The notes under the pieces: generated by a model
Database searches by the model: none
The model's input: the letters and a program-made list of their open reading frames with translations, nothing else
What the model was told of the DNA's origin: nothing
Source of the DNA: UQRS01 sp050946935
GTDB lineage: Bacteria > Bacillota > Clostridia > Oscillospirales > Acutalibacteraceae
Assembly (NCBI GenBank): GCA_050946935.1
Contig: JBMNVR010000005.1
Coordinates: forward strand, 1 to 64,000
DNA: 64,000 bases
Direction: 5' to 3'
Translations under genes and position numbers: made by a program
Shown: piece by piece, positions 8,579 to 15,787 of the stretch
Layout: the number at the start of each line of letters is the position of its first letter
Numbering within the stretch: the stretch's first letter is position 1

Positions 8579-8787
8579 ATCACCGCTCCTTAAACCGCCG
8601 AATCGCCGGCGGCGTTATATTTTCATATTCCCGTTTCTGAATCTCCGGTTTCACAAAGAGAACCGCATATGTTGCCGCGCGATTCAATATACTGCAATAT
8701 TATAACACAGGATAAAAAAGATTACAACAGCCCAGAGTTTGGAAAAAGCGACAAAATTCGAAGCCGGCCGCCGTATATACTGCCAGA

Positions 8788-8826
8788 GAAAAAACAAAGG
8801 AGCCGTCCGGTTTGGACAGCCCCTTT
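8788..8826 (-). terminator. Terminator between livJ and livH
   Basis: On the minus strand a 13-bp stem (8826-8814 with 8808-8796, two G-U pairs) has a 5-base loop and is followed by G then T6. It should stop most transcripts after the binding-protein gene, giving more binding protein than permease, as is common in such operons. Confidence 0.8.
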
Positions 8827-8845
8827 ACTGCGGTTTTTGGATATT

Positions 8846-10009
8846 TTACATGGCTGTATAAGCGCCGTTCGCAATCTTCATACCCTTCGGCTCCTTGGTC
8901 GGCTCGCCAGTGGCGTCCCAGGTCATGGTGCCGGTAACGCCGACAACCTCAATCTGGGTCATGACCGGAACCAGCAGATCGCAAAGATCAGACGCGCTGA
9001 TCGAAGCGTCCTTGACGCCGGCCTTCTCCAGCGCGGCCTTGATGGTGTAAATCGCGTCATACGCATCGGCCGCGAACTGGTTGGGAATTTCATCATTGTT
9101 GGCCGCCTTGTATGCCGAGACAAACGCAACGGTCTTTTCATCCTGCGCGTCGGCAACAAAGGGGGTCAGAAGCATCACGCCGTCGGCCAGCGCAACCTCA
9201 TCCCCAAGCTGCGCAATCAGGCCGTCGAGACCGTCGCAGCCGAACCACTTGACATCCAGGCCGCTTTTATTCGCCTGTGACAGGATCATCGCCGCCTCGG
9301 AATAATAGATCGGCAGAAACACCAGCTCGGCGCCCGACGCCTGAATCTTCTGAAGCTGGACTGAGAAATCGGTCTTGCTGTCGCTGGTAAAAGCCTCGGT
9401 CGCGACAATCTCCAGATTGCGATTGGCCGCTTCGGTAACAAATTTATCCTTAATACCGGAAGAATAAACGTCCGAGCTGTCGTAAATAATCGCGATCTTG
9501 GAGGCGATATTGTTCTCTGCAATATACTGGGCCGAAACGGTGCCTTGGTTCGGATCGTTGAAGCAGATGCGGAACGCGTTATCATACTGAGTGCAGGCAA
9601 CCGACGAACCCGACGGGGTCAACTGGAACATGTTATCGGCGTAGGTCTTTTCCGCCACGGCGACACAGGGGTTGCTGGTCACAGTGCCCATCAGCAGCTT
9701 CATACCCTTATCTTTCAAAGAATTGTAAGCGTTGACCGCCTTGTCGGTCGTATGCTCGTCATCCTGAAAATTGAGGGACAGTGTCATACCGTTCACGCCG
9801 CCGGCCGCGTTGATCTCATCCACGGCAAGCTGCGCGCCCTTCATCACGCCCTGCCCATAGGACGCGGCGCCGCCGGTCAGCGGGCCAATACCGCCGATCA
9901 CCAGTGTATTTGCTTCGGTATCGCCGGCCTGATCACCGCAGGCGGCGAAACAACCGACCATCATCAGGGCAGTCAGAACGAGTGCAAGAACTCTCCTGCT
10001 CTTCTTCAT
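8846..10009 (-). CDS. livJ: Branched-chain amino-acid ABC transporter substrate-binding lipoprotein
   Basis: 387 residues. The lipoprotein signal is a KKSRR start, a hydrophobic stretch and a cleavage site before Cys in CFAACGDQ. After it comes the periplasmic-binding fold of the Leu/Ile/Val family (NTLVIGGIGPLTGGAASYGQ, QDDEHTTDKAVNAYNSL, FQLTPSGSS). It captures substrate outside the membrane and delivers it to LivHM. ATG 10009 is chosen for the GGAGGAATT site just before it; the longer reading to 10096 lacks signal-peptide sense. Promoter at 10112-10139. Confidence 0.95.
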   Translation of the reverse strand: MKKSRRVLALVLTALMMVGCFAACGDQAGDTEANTLVIGGIGPLTGGAASYGQGVMKGAQLAVDEINAAGGVNGMTLSLNFQDDEHTTDKAVNAYNSLKDKGMKLLMGTVTSNPCVAVAEKTYADNMFQLTPSGSSVACTQYDNAFRICFNDPNQGTVSAQYIAENNIASKIAIIYDSSDVYSSGIKDKFVTEAANRNLEIVATEAFTSDSKTDFSVQLQKIQASGAELVFLPIYYSEAAMILSQANKSGLDVKWFGCDGLDGLIAQLGDEVALADGVMLLTPFVADAQDEKTVAFVSAYKAANNDEIPNQFAADAYDAIYTIKAALEKAGVKDASISASDLCDLLVPVMTQIEVVGVTGTMTWDATGEPTKEPKGMKIANGAYTAM

Positions 10010-10111
10010 ATAGAATTCCTCCCAAATCAAAGTTGTTATTTTGGCGCTGCACCGGAAAAGAGCGATTCCTCCCTGCCGGATGCGGCACTGCATCAAATAA
10101 CATTAAGTAAT

Positions 10112-10139
10112 ATTATAAACATTTTCGACCCACTGTCAA
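10112..10139 (-). promoter_or_regulatory. Promoter of the liv operon
   Basis: On the minus strand TTGACA (10139-10134), 16-base spacer, TATAAT (10117-10112), about 100 bases before the livJ start. Confidence 0.8.
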
Positions 10140-10244
10140 CCACAAGCGACCGGGAAAACAGCACAAAAATACAAATGATACAATTCACAGAATTTGTATA
10201 AGAGACAAAAAGCGGTGCCGCCTCTTCCGGTATCGCTTTCACCT

Positions 10245-12434
10245 CTATTTCTGCTCAACCGGCGTCTGGTGCATTTTTAATTGCGCCGTCACAAGGCCGT
10301 AATAAATCCCCTTCTTCCGCAGCAGTTCATTGTGCGTGCCGGCCTCCGCGATTCCTTGCTTGTCGATGACAAACAGCCGGTCGGCCCCCCGTAAGGTCGA
10401 AAGGCGGTGCGCGATGGCGAAGGTGGTCCGCCCCTCGGTCAGCCGCTCGAGCGCTGTCTGGATCAAAAATTCGCTCTCGGTGTCGAGATTGGAGGTTGCT
10501 TCATCCAGAATCAGAATCTTCGGGTCGGTGAGAATTGCGCGCGCAATGGCGATGCGCTGCCGTTCCCCGCCCGAGAGGTTGTATCCGTGCTCCCCGACAT
10601 AGGTATCGTACCCGTCGGGCATCCGGCAGATAAAATCGTGGGCGTTGGCCAGCTTGGCGGCGCGGATGACCTCCTCATACCCTGCGGCAGGCTTGGCGTA
10701 GCGGATATTATTGAACACCGTACCGGAGAAAAGAAACGTCTCCTGCAAAACGACCCCGATTTGGGAATGGAGAGAATGGATCGTGATCTCCCGCAGATCG
10801 CGGCCGTCAATCAGAATGCGGCCGCCGTCAGGGTCATAGAGCCGCATAATCAGATTGATCAGGGTCGACTTGCCCGCGCCGGAGGAACCGACCAGGCCGA
10901 TCATCTCCCCCTTTTTGACCGAGAAGCTGACCCCCGACAGCACCGGATCATAGGAATGATAGCCGAAGGTCACGTTCTGAAACTCTACATTGCCCGAAAT
11001 ACCTACATCCTCCGCCCGGGGGCTGTCAACGATATCCGGCTCCTCATCCAGCACATCGTAAATCCGATCAATCGCGGTAGTCATGCGGATGATCCGGCGC
11101 GGAAGCTGAGCCAGCCAGCCGAGCGGCCCGTACAGCATACTGGCGTAGTTGATAAACTGGGTCAGCTCACCGACCGTCATGCTGCCGGCGAGCACATTTT
11201 TTCCACCGAAATAGGTGATGACATAGGCGCCCATGCCCATAATCATGATCAGCACCGGAAAAAAAACAGCCCAGAAAACCTCGTTTCGCTTTTGCACCTC
11301 GGCCAGCTCGGCCGCCGACGCATCGAACCGGGCAGCCTCCTCCCGCTCCTTGCCGAAGGATTTGACTACCCGTATGCCGGAAACAACATCCTGCAACGCG
11401 CTGTTGAGCTGGTCACTCTTGCGCCGCTGGGCGCGGAACATCCGGTGAATTCTCCGCCGCCAGAGCCGGTTAGCCACCAGCACGACGGGGACGAATATGA
11501 CCGAGGCGATGGTCAGCTTCCAGTTGAGGGCCAGCAAAAAGGCCAGCGCGCCCGCCATGGTAAAAAGCTGGGACAGCATCCCGCCGAAAACATCCTCCAA
11601 AAACCGGCGGATTTCCCCCACATCCCCTACGATGCGATTCATGAGGTCGCCCGGTTTCCGGCTGTTCAGAAAGGTCAGGGACAATTCCTGCAGCTTACTG
11701 TACATCTGCGCCCGCAGATCCATACTGATCCGCGCGCCGAGGGAGGTGCACCACCAATTCTTGGTCACATCAATTCCAATTGTAATCAGCATAAAGGCCA
11801 GCATAGTGACGATAAAGGCCGCCACGTCGGCTCCGGTGCCGCTGTGGGTACGCAGGGTACCGTCGATAAAACGCTTCTGCACCTCCGGCCCGAGGAGGGT
11901 GACAACCGATCCGACAATCATAAAAAGAGAGATGAGAAACAGCCGCAGCGCGTACGGTTTCCCGATGCACCAGATTTTGCGGAACATATCCCCCTTACTG
12001 CTGCAATTCGGACAGGTTTTGGTTCCGGGCAGCGGTTTGCCGCAGGTCGGGCAGATTTTCTCACTTTCGCGGCTGACGACCGCCTCCTCCCCCGCGCGCA
12101 GGGCCTCAACCCCCCGCGCAATGTAGGAGAACCGGGCCATGTGCCGCATCGAAAACCGGACGAGCAGCCGCTCCTCCCCCGCCACACGGGCAGCCAGAAG
12201 CCCCCCGCCCACCTGCGGCAGGCAGGAGAGCTTTTCCACCTCCTCAAGCGGCAAAACACAGACCAGCCGGCCGTCCCGCAAGACGGCCAGGCGTTTGTTT
12301 GTCGCAGCGAAATACCCGCCGCGGCGCGCTCCCTCAGGCGACAGATCAAAGGGGGAACAATACTGAATTTCCTCCCCCGCGCACAGGGCGAGCGCCTCCC
12401 GTTCGGGGAGGGGTAGTTTTACATTCAAATTCAT
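10245..12434 (-). CDS. ABC exporter (fused membrane and ATPase) with N-terminal zinc-ribbon extension, DUF1854-associated
   Basis: 729 residues. Residues about 1-145 form an unusual soluble N-terminal part, followed by a zinc ribbon with two CxxC pairs (CPTCGK, then CPNCSS). Next come six transmembrane helices (about 180-450) and an ATPase with Walker A GSSGAGKST, signature LSGGERQR and Walker B ILILDEAT. It is a half-transporter that would work as a dimer. Transporters of this build are found beside DUF1854 proteins, and the gene just upstream is one. In some proteobacteria that pair is annotated as cyanophycin-associated; no cyanophycin genes are seen here. ATG 12434 is used because an upstream start would overlap the DUF1854 gene. 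The substrate is unknown. Confidence 0.88.
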   Translation of the reverse strand: MNLNVKLPLPEREALALCAGEEIQYCSPFDLSPEGARRGGYFAATNKRLAVLRDGRLVCVLPLEEVEKLSCLPQVGGGLLAARVAGEERLLVRFSMRHMARFSYIARGVEALRAGEEAVVSRESEKICPTCGKPLPGTKTCPNCSSKGDMFRKIWCIGKPYALRLFLISLFMIVGSVVTLLGPEVQKRFIDGTLRTHSGTGADVAAFIVTMLAFMLITIGIDVTKNWWCTSLGARISMDLRAQMYSKLQELSLTFLNSRKPGDLMNRIVGDVGEIRRFLEDVFGGMLSQLFTMAGALAFLLALNWKLTIASVIFVPVVLVANRLWRRRIHRMFRAQRRKSDQLNSALQDVVSGIRVVKSFGKEREEAARFDASAAELAEVQKRNEVFWAVFFPVLIMIMGMGAYVITYFGGKNVLAGSMTVGELTQFINYASMLYGPLGWLAQLPRRIIRMTTAIDRIYDVLDEEPDIVDSPRAEDVGISGNVEFQNVTFGYHSYDPVLSGVSFSVKKGEMIGLVGSSGAGKSTLINLIMRLYDPDGGRILIDGRDLREITIHSLHSQIGVVLQETFLFSGTVFNNIRYAKPAAGYEEVIRAAKLANAHDFICRMPDGYDTYVGEHGYNLSGGERQRIAIARAILTDPKILILDEATSNLDTESEFLIQTALERLTEGRTTFAIAHRLSTLRGADRLFVIDKQGIAEAGTHNELLRKKGIYYGLVTAQLKMHQTPVEQK

Positions 12435-12483
12435 GGCAATATCCTTAATACCCCGCCCGGCATCTGCGCGGACGGCACTCCTT

Positions 12484-13089
12484 TTAAATAAACAGGTCAA
12501 GCTTTTTCAGCTCGCCGGCGGTCAGCCGGGTTATATCGGGTATTTCAAACCGGTTGCCGTCGAGGTCGGAGATCAGCAGTCGTGTCTCCCCCAGCCGGAC
12601 GACCGAGCCGCCGCCATTGCGGATGGTAAATTTGCAGGCGCCCTTATCGGTCTCCACATCAAAATAGGCAAAGCCGTAGCGATCCTTGATATCACGAATT
12701 TTGGTGATGACCGGCGTAAAATAGCGCAGATTCATCTGTTCGCGCAGCATGTCGGCCGTATCGGGCGGCAGCTCGGCCAAATCCTGAATGATCCCGATCT
12801 CTTTGGCCTTTTCATCGGACTGCCGGATAGAGATGTACCGCTCCGGATCGGTAAAGGGAAAGGCGCGGTAAACGCCCACGCGGTCATACCGTTCCCCTGC
12901 ATATTCGAGCGAGACAAACCCGCCCGGCGTGCGGGCGAATACCGCGTTGTCGCGGGTAATGAGGCGCAGCCGCTGCATCTCCTCAGTCTCGGCTGCCAAT
13001 TGCTCCAGGTCGATCTCCCGCTCCCCAGACCCGGACGGACGACCCGGAGGCGGACCTCCCGGCCCGCCATGCGGCGGTCTTGGCGGCAT
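12484..13089 (-). CDS. DUF1854 family protein
   Basis: 201 residues. A proline/glycine-rich N-terminus (about 20 residues) is followed by the DUF1854 core, including RLITRDNAVF, VGVYRAFPFTDPERYISIRQ, EIGIIQDL, YFTPVITKI and the end LLISDLDGNRFEIPDI. It has no signal peptide or membrane segment. Function is not established, but the family is linked by gene neighbourhood to zinc-ribbon ABC exporters like the one 50 bases downstream. I infer a regulatory or accessory subunit of that exporter. Confidence 0.85.
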   Translation of the reverse strand: MPPRPPHGGPGGPPPGRPSGSGEREIDLEQLAAETEEMQRLRLITRDNAVFARTPGGFVSLEYAGERYDRVGVYRAFPFTDPERYISIRQSDEKAKEIGIIQDLAELPPDTADMLREQMNLRYFTPVITKIRDIKDRYGFAYFDVETDKGACKFTIRNGGGSVVRLGETRLLISDLDGNRFEIPDITRLTAGELKKLDLFI

Positions 13090-13151
13090 ATATATTCCTC
13101 CTTCTCATTCAAAAATCCACGCGGCGTGCGAGACCACCGGATCCAAAACAT

Positions 13152-14216
13152 TTATGTCGAAACACCCTGTCCGGCGGGCGATTCCCCACCCGTCGTTTTT
13201 TCGCGGTCATCCGGATCGCAGGCCGCAAGCCCCGCCCGCAGCATGTCGGCGTAGGCGGCCGCCACCTCCGGCGGGGAGAGAATTTTCACGCCCCCCGAAA
13301 GCCCGAACACCCAGGAGAAAAACTGAGGACTGATCTGCACCTCAGCCGTCAGGGAGAAGCCGTCCTCCCCCTCCGGAATCAGAAAGGCATCCTTGCCGAA
13401 CCGGTCGGCCGCAACGCCGGCCAGCCCCGCGTCAAAATAGAGACGCACCTTCTCTGTCCGGCCGCCGAACATGCCGAACCGCTGTTTTGTAAATCCGGCC
13501 GGGGAAAAGGCCGCAAAAGCCTCTCCCCCTTCCCGTGCGGCGGGCAGGAGGCGGATCCCCTCCATCTTATCCACGCGGTAATTTTTAAGGGTCTGGTCAG
13601 ACGCATCATAGCCGATCAGGTAATAATTCTCGTTCTCCCGGCAAAGGGCAAAGGGGCTGACCGTATACCGTTCTCCCCCGTGGCGGTAGCGTTTTTTAAA
13701 CCGCTCGGTTCCTGAAAAATCCGCCGTCAGTTCAAAATATAAAAAGTCGATCCGCCGCCCTGCGTGAATCGCGGCATGCAGCGCGTCGATGTTGTAATAG
13801 ACCTGCTCGTTCATGGTCCGCACCCGGCCGGAGACATACACCTGCCGCGACAACTGGGCGGCGTCATAAACACTGGCCAGAGACTCTATCTTTTGAATCA
13901 GGCCGGCCGCCTTTTTCTCGGTGATAAAACGGGAGGACTGCACCGCGTCGACCAGGAGCTTCAGCTCGGGCAGTTCAAAGGTGCGGGAGGCCAAAAAGAA
14001 TCCGCCCGTCTTCCCCCCGATGCGGAGAATATCGGCGCCGTAGCGGCGCAGCTCCTCTATATCATTATAAATACTCTTGCGCTCGGCCGCGATCCCCCGT
14101 TCCTCCAGCAGTTCGATCAGCCGGGCGGCCGAAAGCGGATGCTCGGCGTCCGACCGGGAACGGAGAATATCCAGCAGGTACAAAATCTTCAACTTCTGGT
14201 TTTCCCGTCTGGGCAT
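13152..14216 (-). CDS. YafY/WYL-domain transcriptional regulator
   Basis: 354 residues. An N-terminal winged helix (residues 8-60: KILYLLDILR, SAARLIELL, RKSIYNDIEELRRYGADI) precedes a WYL sensor region with NENYYLIGYD and DQTLKNYRVDKMEGIRLL (about 215-240). WYL regulators usually respond to small ligands or nucleic acid, in settings from metabolism to phage defence; no defence genes are near. The start at 14216 is supported by a GGAGGAG site and by the promoter at 14257-14285. The gene precedes the DUF1854/exporter pair on the same strand, so it may control them. Confidence 0.88.
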   Translation of the reverse strand: MPRRENQKLKILYLLDILRSRSDAEHPLSAARLIELLEERGIAAERKSIYNDIEELRRYGADILRIGGKTGGFFLASRTFELPELKLLVDAVQSSRFITEKKAAGLIQKIESLASVYDAAQLSRQVYVSGRVRTMNEQVYYNIDALHAAIHAGRRIDFLYFELTADFSGTERFKKRYRHGGERYTVSPFALCRENENYYLIGYDASDQTLKNYRVDKMEGIRLLPAAREGGEAFAAFSPAGFTKQRFGMFGGRTEKVRLYFDAGLAGVAADRFGKDAFLIPEGEDGFSLTAEVQISPQFFSWVFGLSGGVKILSPPEVAAAYADMLRAGLAACDPDDREKTTGGESPAGQGVST

Positions 14217-14256
14217 CAGGGGCCGCCCTCCTCCCGTGCAGAATATATACAAGTAT

Positions 14257-14285
14257 ATTATAGCAAAGCCCCAGCCAATGCGCAA
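14257..14285 (-). promoter_or_regulatory. Promoter of the WYL regulator gene
   Basis: Minus strand: TTGCGC (14285-14280), 17-base spacer, TATAAT (14262-14257), about 40 bases before the start codon. Confidence 0.65.
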
Positions 14286-14321
14286 GGCGTTCCGAAAAAG
14301 CCGGAAAATCCGGCCGGCCGC

Positions 14322-15197
14322 CTATTCTTCGGCCGTTTCGGCCCGGCAGGCTTTCAGCAGAAAATCCCGGAACCGTTCGGCGGCGGCTGGACATCGTCCG
14401 CCCTTCCAATACACCTTGGTAACCCGCTGCATATGGACCCCCTCGACCGGCTGAAGGACTACCCGGTCGCCGAACTGCCCCTTCCAGGAAAAGGCGGGAA
14501 CCAGCGCGATTCCCAGATTCATCCCCACATATTTTCGTAAATAAAAAGGATCGTCACTTTCAATGGCAATATCGGGGACAAAACCGGCTGCACGGCAGCC
14601 GGCCTCGGTCAGTTCATAAAGGCTGCTGCCCTTTGGCATGACAATGAACCGCTCATTTTTCATCTCCTGCATCCGCACCCGCTTTTTCGATGCCAGCGGA
14701 TGCGCGGCCGAAACCGCAAGCAGAATGTCCTCGGTAATCAGGGGGCTGGACTCAAAGCCGCGGTACTGTTCCGATTCCTCCGCCACAATGAGGTCAAAGT
14801 CCGAAAGCACGGCACTTCCGGCGGCATGCATCATAGAAAAATTTACCTTCGGGTATCGCTGGCCAAAATGAACCATGCAGTCGGTTACAATGCGCCGGTT
14901 GGTCCGCACCAGCAGCCGCAGTTCCCCCTCCGGCTCGGCGCTGTCCTCCCGCAGATCGCGGCAGACTGCGTCGATCTGCGCCAGCGAGGCGCTGACCGCA
15001 TCGTAAAACACCCGCCCCTTTTCATTTAAAAAGACCCGATTGCCCCGACGGGCGAAGAGCTGCGCTCCCAGCTCACCCTCCAGCTTTTTGATCGTCTGGG
15101 ATACCGAGGACTGGGGAACCATGAAAAAGGCCGCCGTGCGGGAAAAATTCTCTGTTCTTGCGGCATGGACAAAGTACCGCAACTGCAAAAGCTCCAC
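14322..15197 (-). CDS. LysR family transcriptional regulator
   Basis: 291 residues: an N-terminal helix-turn-helix (residues 1-60; LRYFVHAARTENFSRTA, SSVSQTIKKLEGELGAQLF) and a C-terminal periplasmic-binding-type effector domain. It is divergent from the small membrane protein gene at 15397; their shared upstream region (15198-15396) probably holds its operator, the usual arrangement for this family. The inducer cannot be inferred. Confidence 0.93.
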   Translation of the reverse strand: MELLQLRYFVHAARTENFSRTAAFFMVPQSSVSQTIKKLEGELGAQLFARRGNRVFLNEKGRVFYDAVSASLAQIDAVCRDLREDSAEPEGELRLLVRTNRRIVTDCMVHFGQRYPKVNFSMMHAAGSAVLSDFDLIVAEESEQYRGFESSPLITEDILLAVSAAHPLASKKRVRMQEMKNERFIVMPKGSSLYELTEAGCRAAGFVPDIAIESDDPFYLRKYVGMNLGIALVPAFSWKGQFGDRVVLQPVEGVHMQRVTKVYWKGGRCPAAAERFRDFLLKACRAETAEE

Positions 15198-15273
15198 TTT
15201 GCATCACCCGACCCAAGGATACCACCCCTTTACCATATGTGTCAATATATACTTTTTATATAAAAGGATATGT

Positions 15274-15303
15274 TGTACATGATTGGTTTTTGATGATATA
15301 CTA
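15274..15303 (+). promoter_or_regulatory. Promoter upstream of the small PQ-loop-like gene
   Basis: TTGTAC, an 18-base spacer and TATACT, roughly 100 bases before the ATG at 15397. The transcribed leader contains an 8-bp GC hairpin (CGGCCGGG / CCCGGCCG, about 15336-15360). LysR control from the facing gene is likely. Confidence 0.55.
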
Positions 15304-15396
15304 AAAGGCAGATAAGTGTTAAACCTATCATCATCGGCCGGGCAGTGAAAACCCGGCCGGGTTCTCCCGATTCGTAAGAAAGGATGCATCAACATA

Positions 15397-15699
15397 ATGA
15401 GTGAATGTCTGGAAGCAATGATGGTGATCGGCTTCGGCATATCCTGGCCGGCCTCGATCCTCAAATCCTGGAGGTCCCGGACAGCCCGGGGCAAAAGCCT
15501 GCTGTTCCTATGCATGATCTTTATCGGCTATGCCTGCGGCATTCTGTCCAAACTGACCGCCGAACGGCTGACCTATGTCCTCTTCTTTTACATCCTGAAT
15601 TTTATCATGGTCGGCATCGATCTTCTGCTCTACTTCCGGAACCGAAGGCTGGACGACATCCGCGATTCCGACCGGGAGAAATCGGCCCGCAGCGCCTGA
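15397..15699 (+). CDS. Small membrane protein, PQ-loop/SemiSWEET-like
   Basis: 100 residues with three hydrophobic segments (about 5-20, 34-50, 60-80) and a charged tail. The segment GFGISWPASILKSWRSRTARGKSL resembles the PQ-loop of SWEET/SemiSWEET transporters, where a Pro in the first helix is followed by a basic loop. Proteins of this look are widespread and uncharacterised in Clostridia. The start is backed by GAAAGGA at -17 to -11. It may share a transcript with the esterase gene 88 bases downstream. The family assignment is by pattern only. Confidence 0.65.
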   Translation: MSECLEAMMVIGFGISWPASILKSWRSRTARGKSLLFLCMIFIGYACGILSKLTAERLTYVLFFYILNFIMVGIDLLLYFRNRRLDDIRDSDREKSARSA

Positions 15700-15787
15700 A
15701 CGGTCGGCGCGCCTGCCCGCTATGGTATCTAAAAGGGCGAAATTCCTTTTACACATTGATAACCGCATTGCGCACAGAAAGGATACG

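Noticed and set aside
5378..8593. Long plus-strand ORFs opposite livFGMH
   Set aside because: Antisense shadows of clearly identified transporter genes; rich in His, Gln and Arg with no protein family.
10407..12416. Long plus-strand ORF (about 670 codons) opposite the ABC exporter
   Set aside because: It is a high-GC antisense shadow: no ribosome site, no family motif, and the minus-strand gene shows complete ABC motifs.
13152..14216. Defence-island regulator (WYL)
   Set aside because: WYL proteins often sit near phage-defence genes, but the neighbours here are an exporter pair and a LysR regulator.
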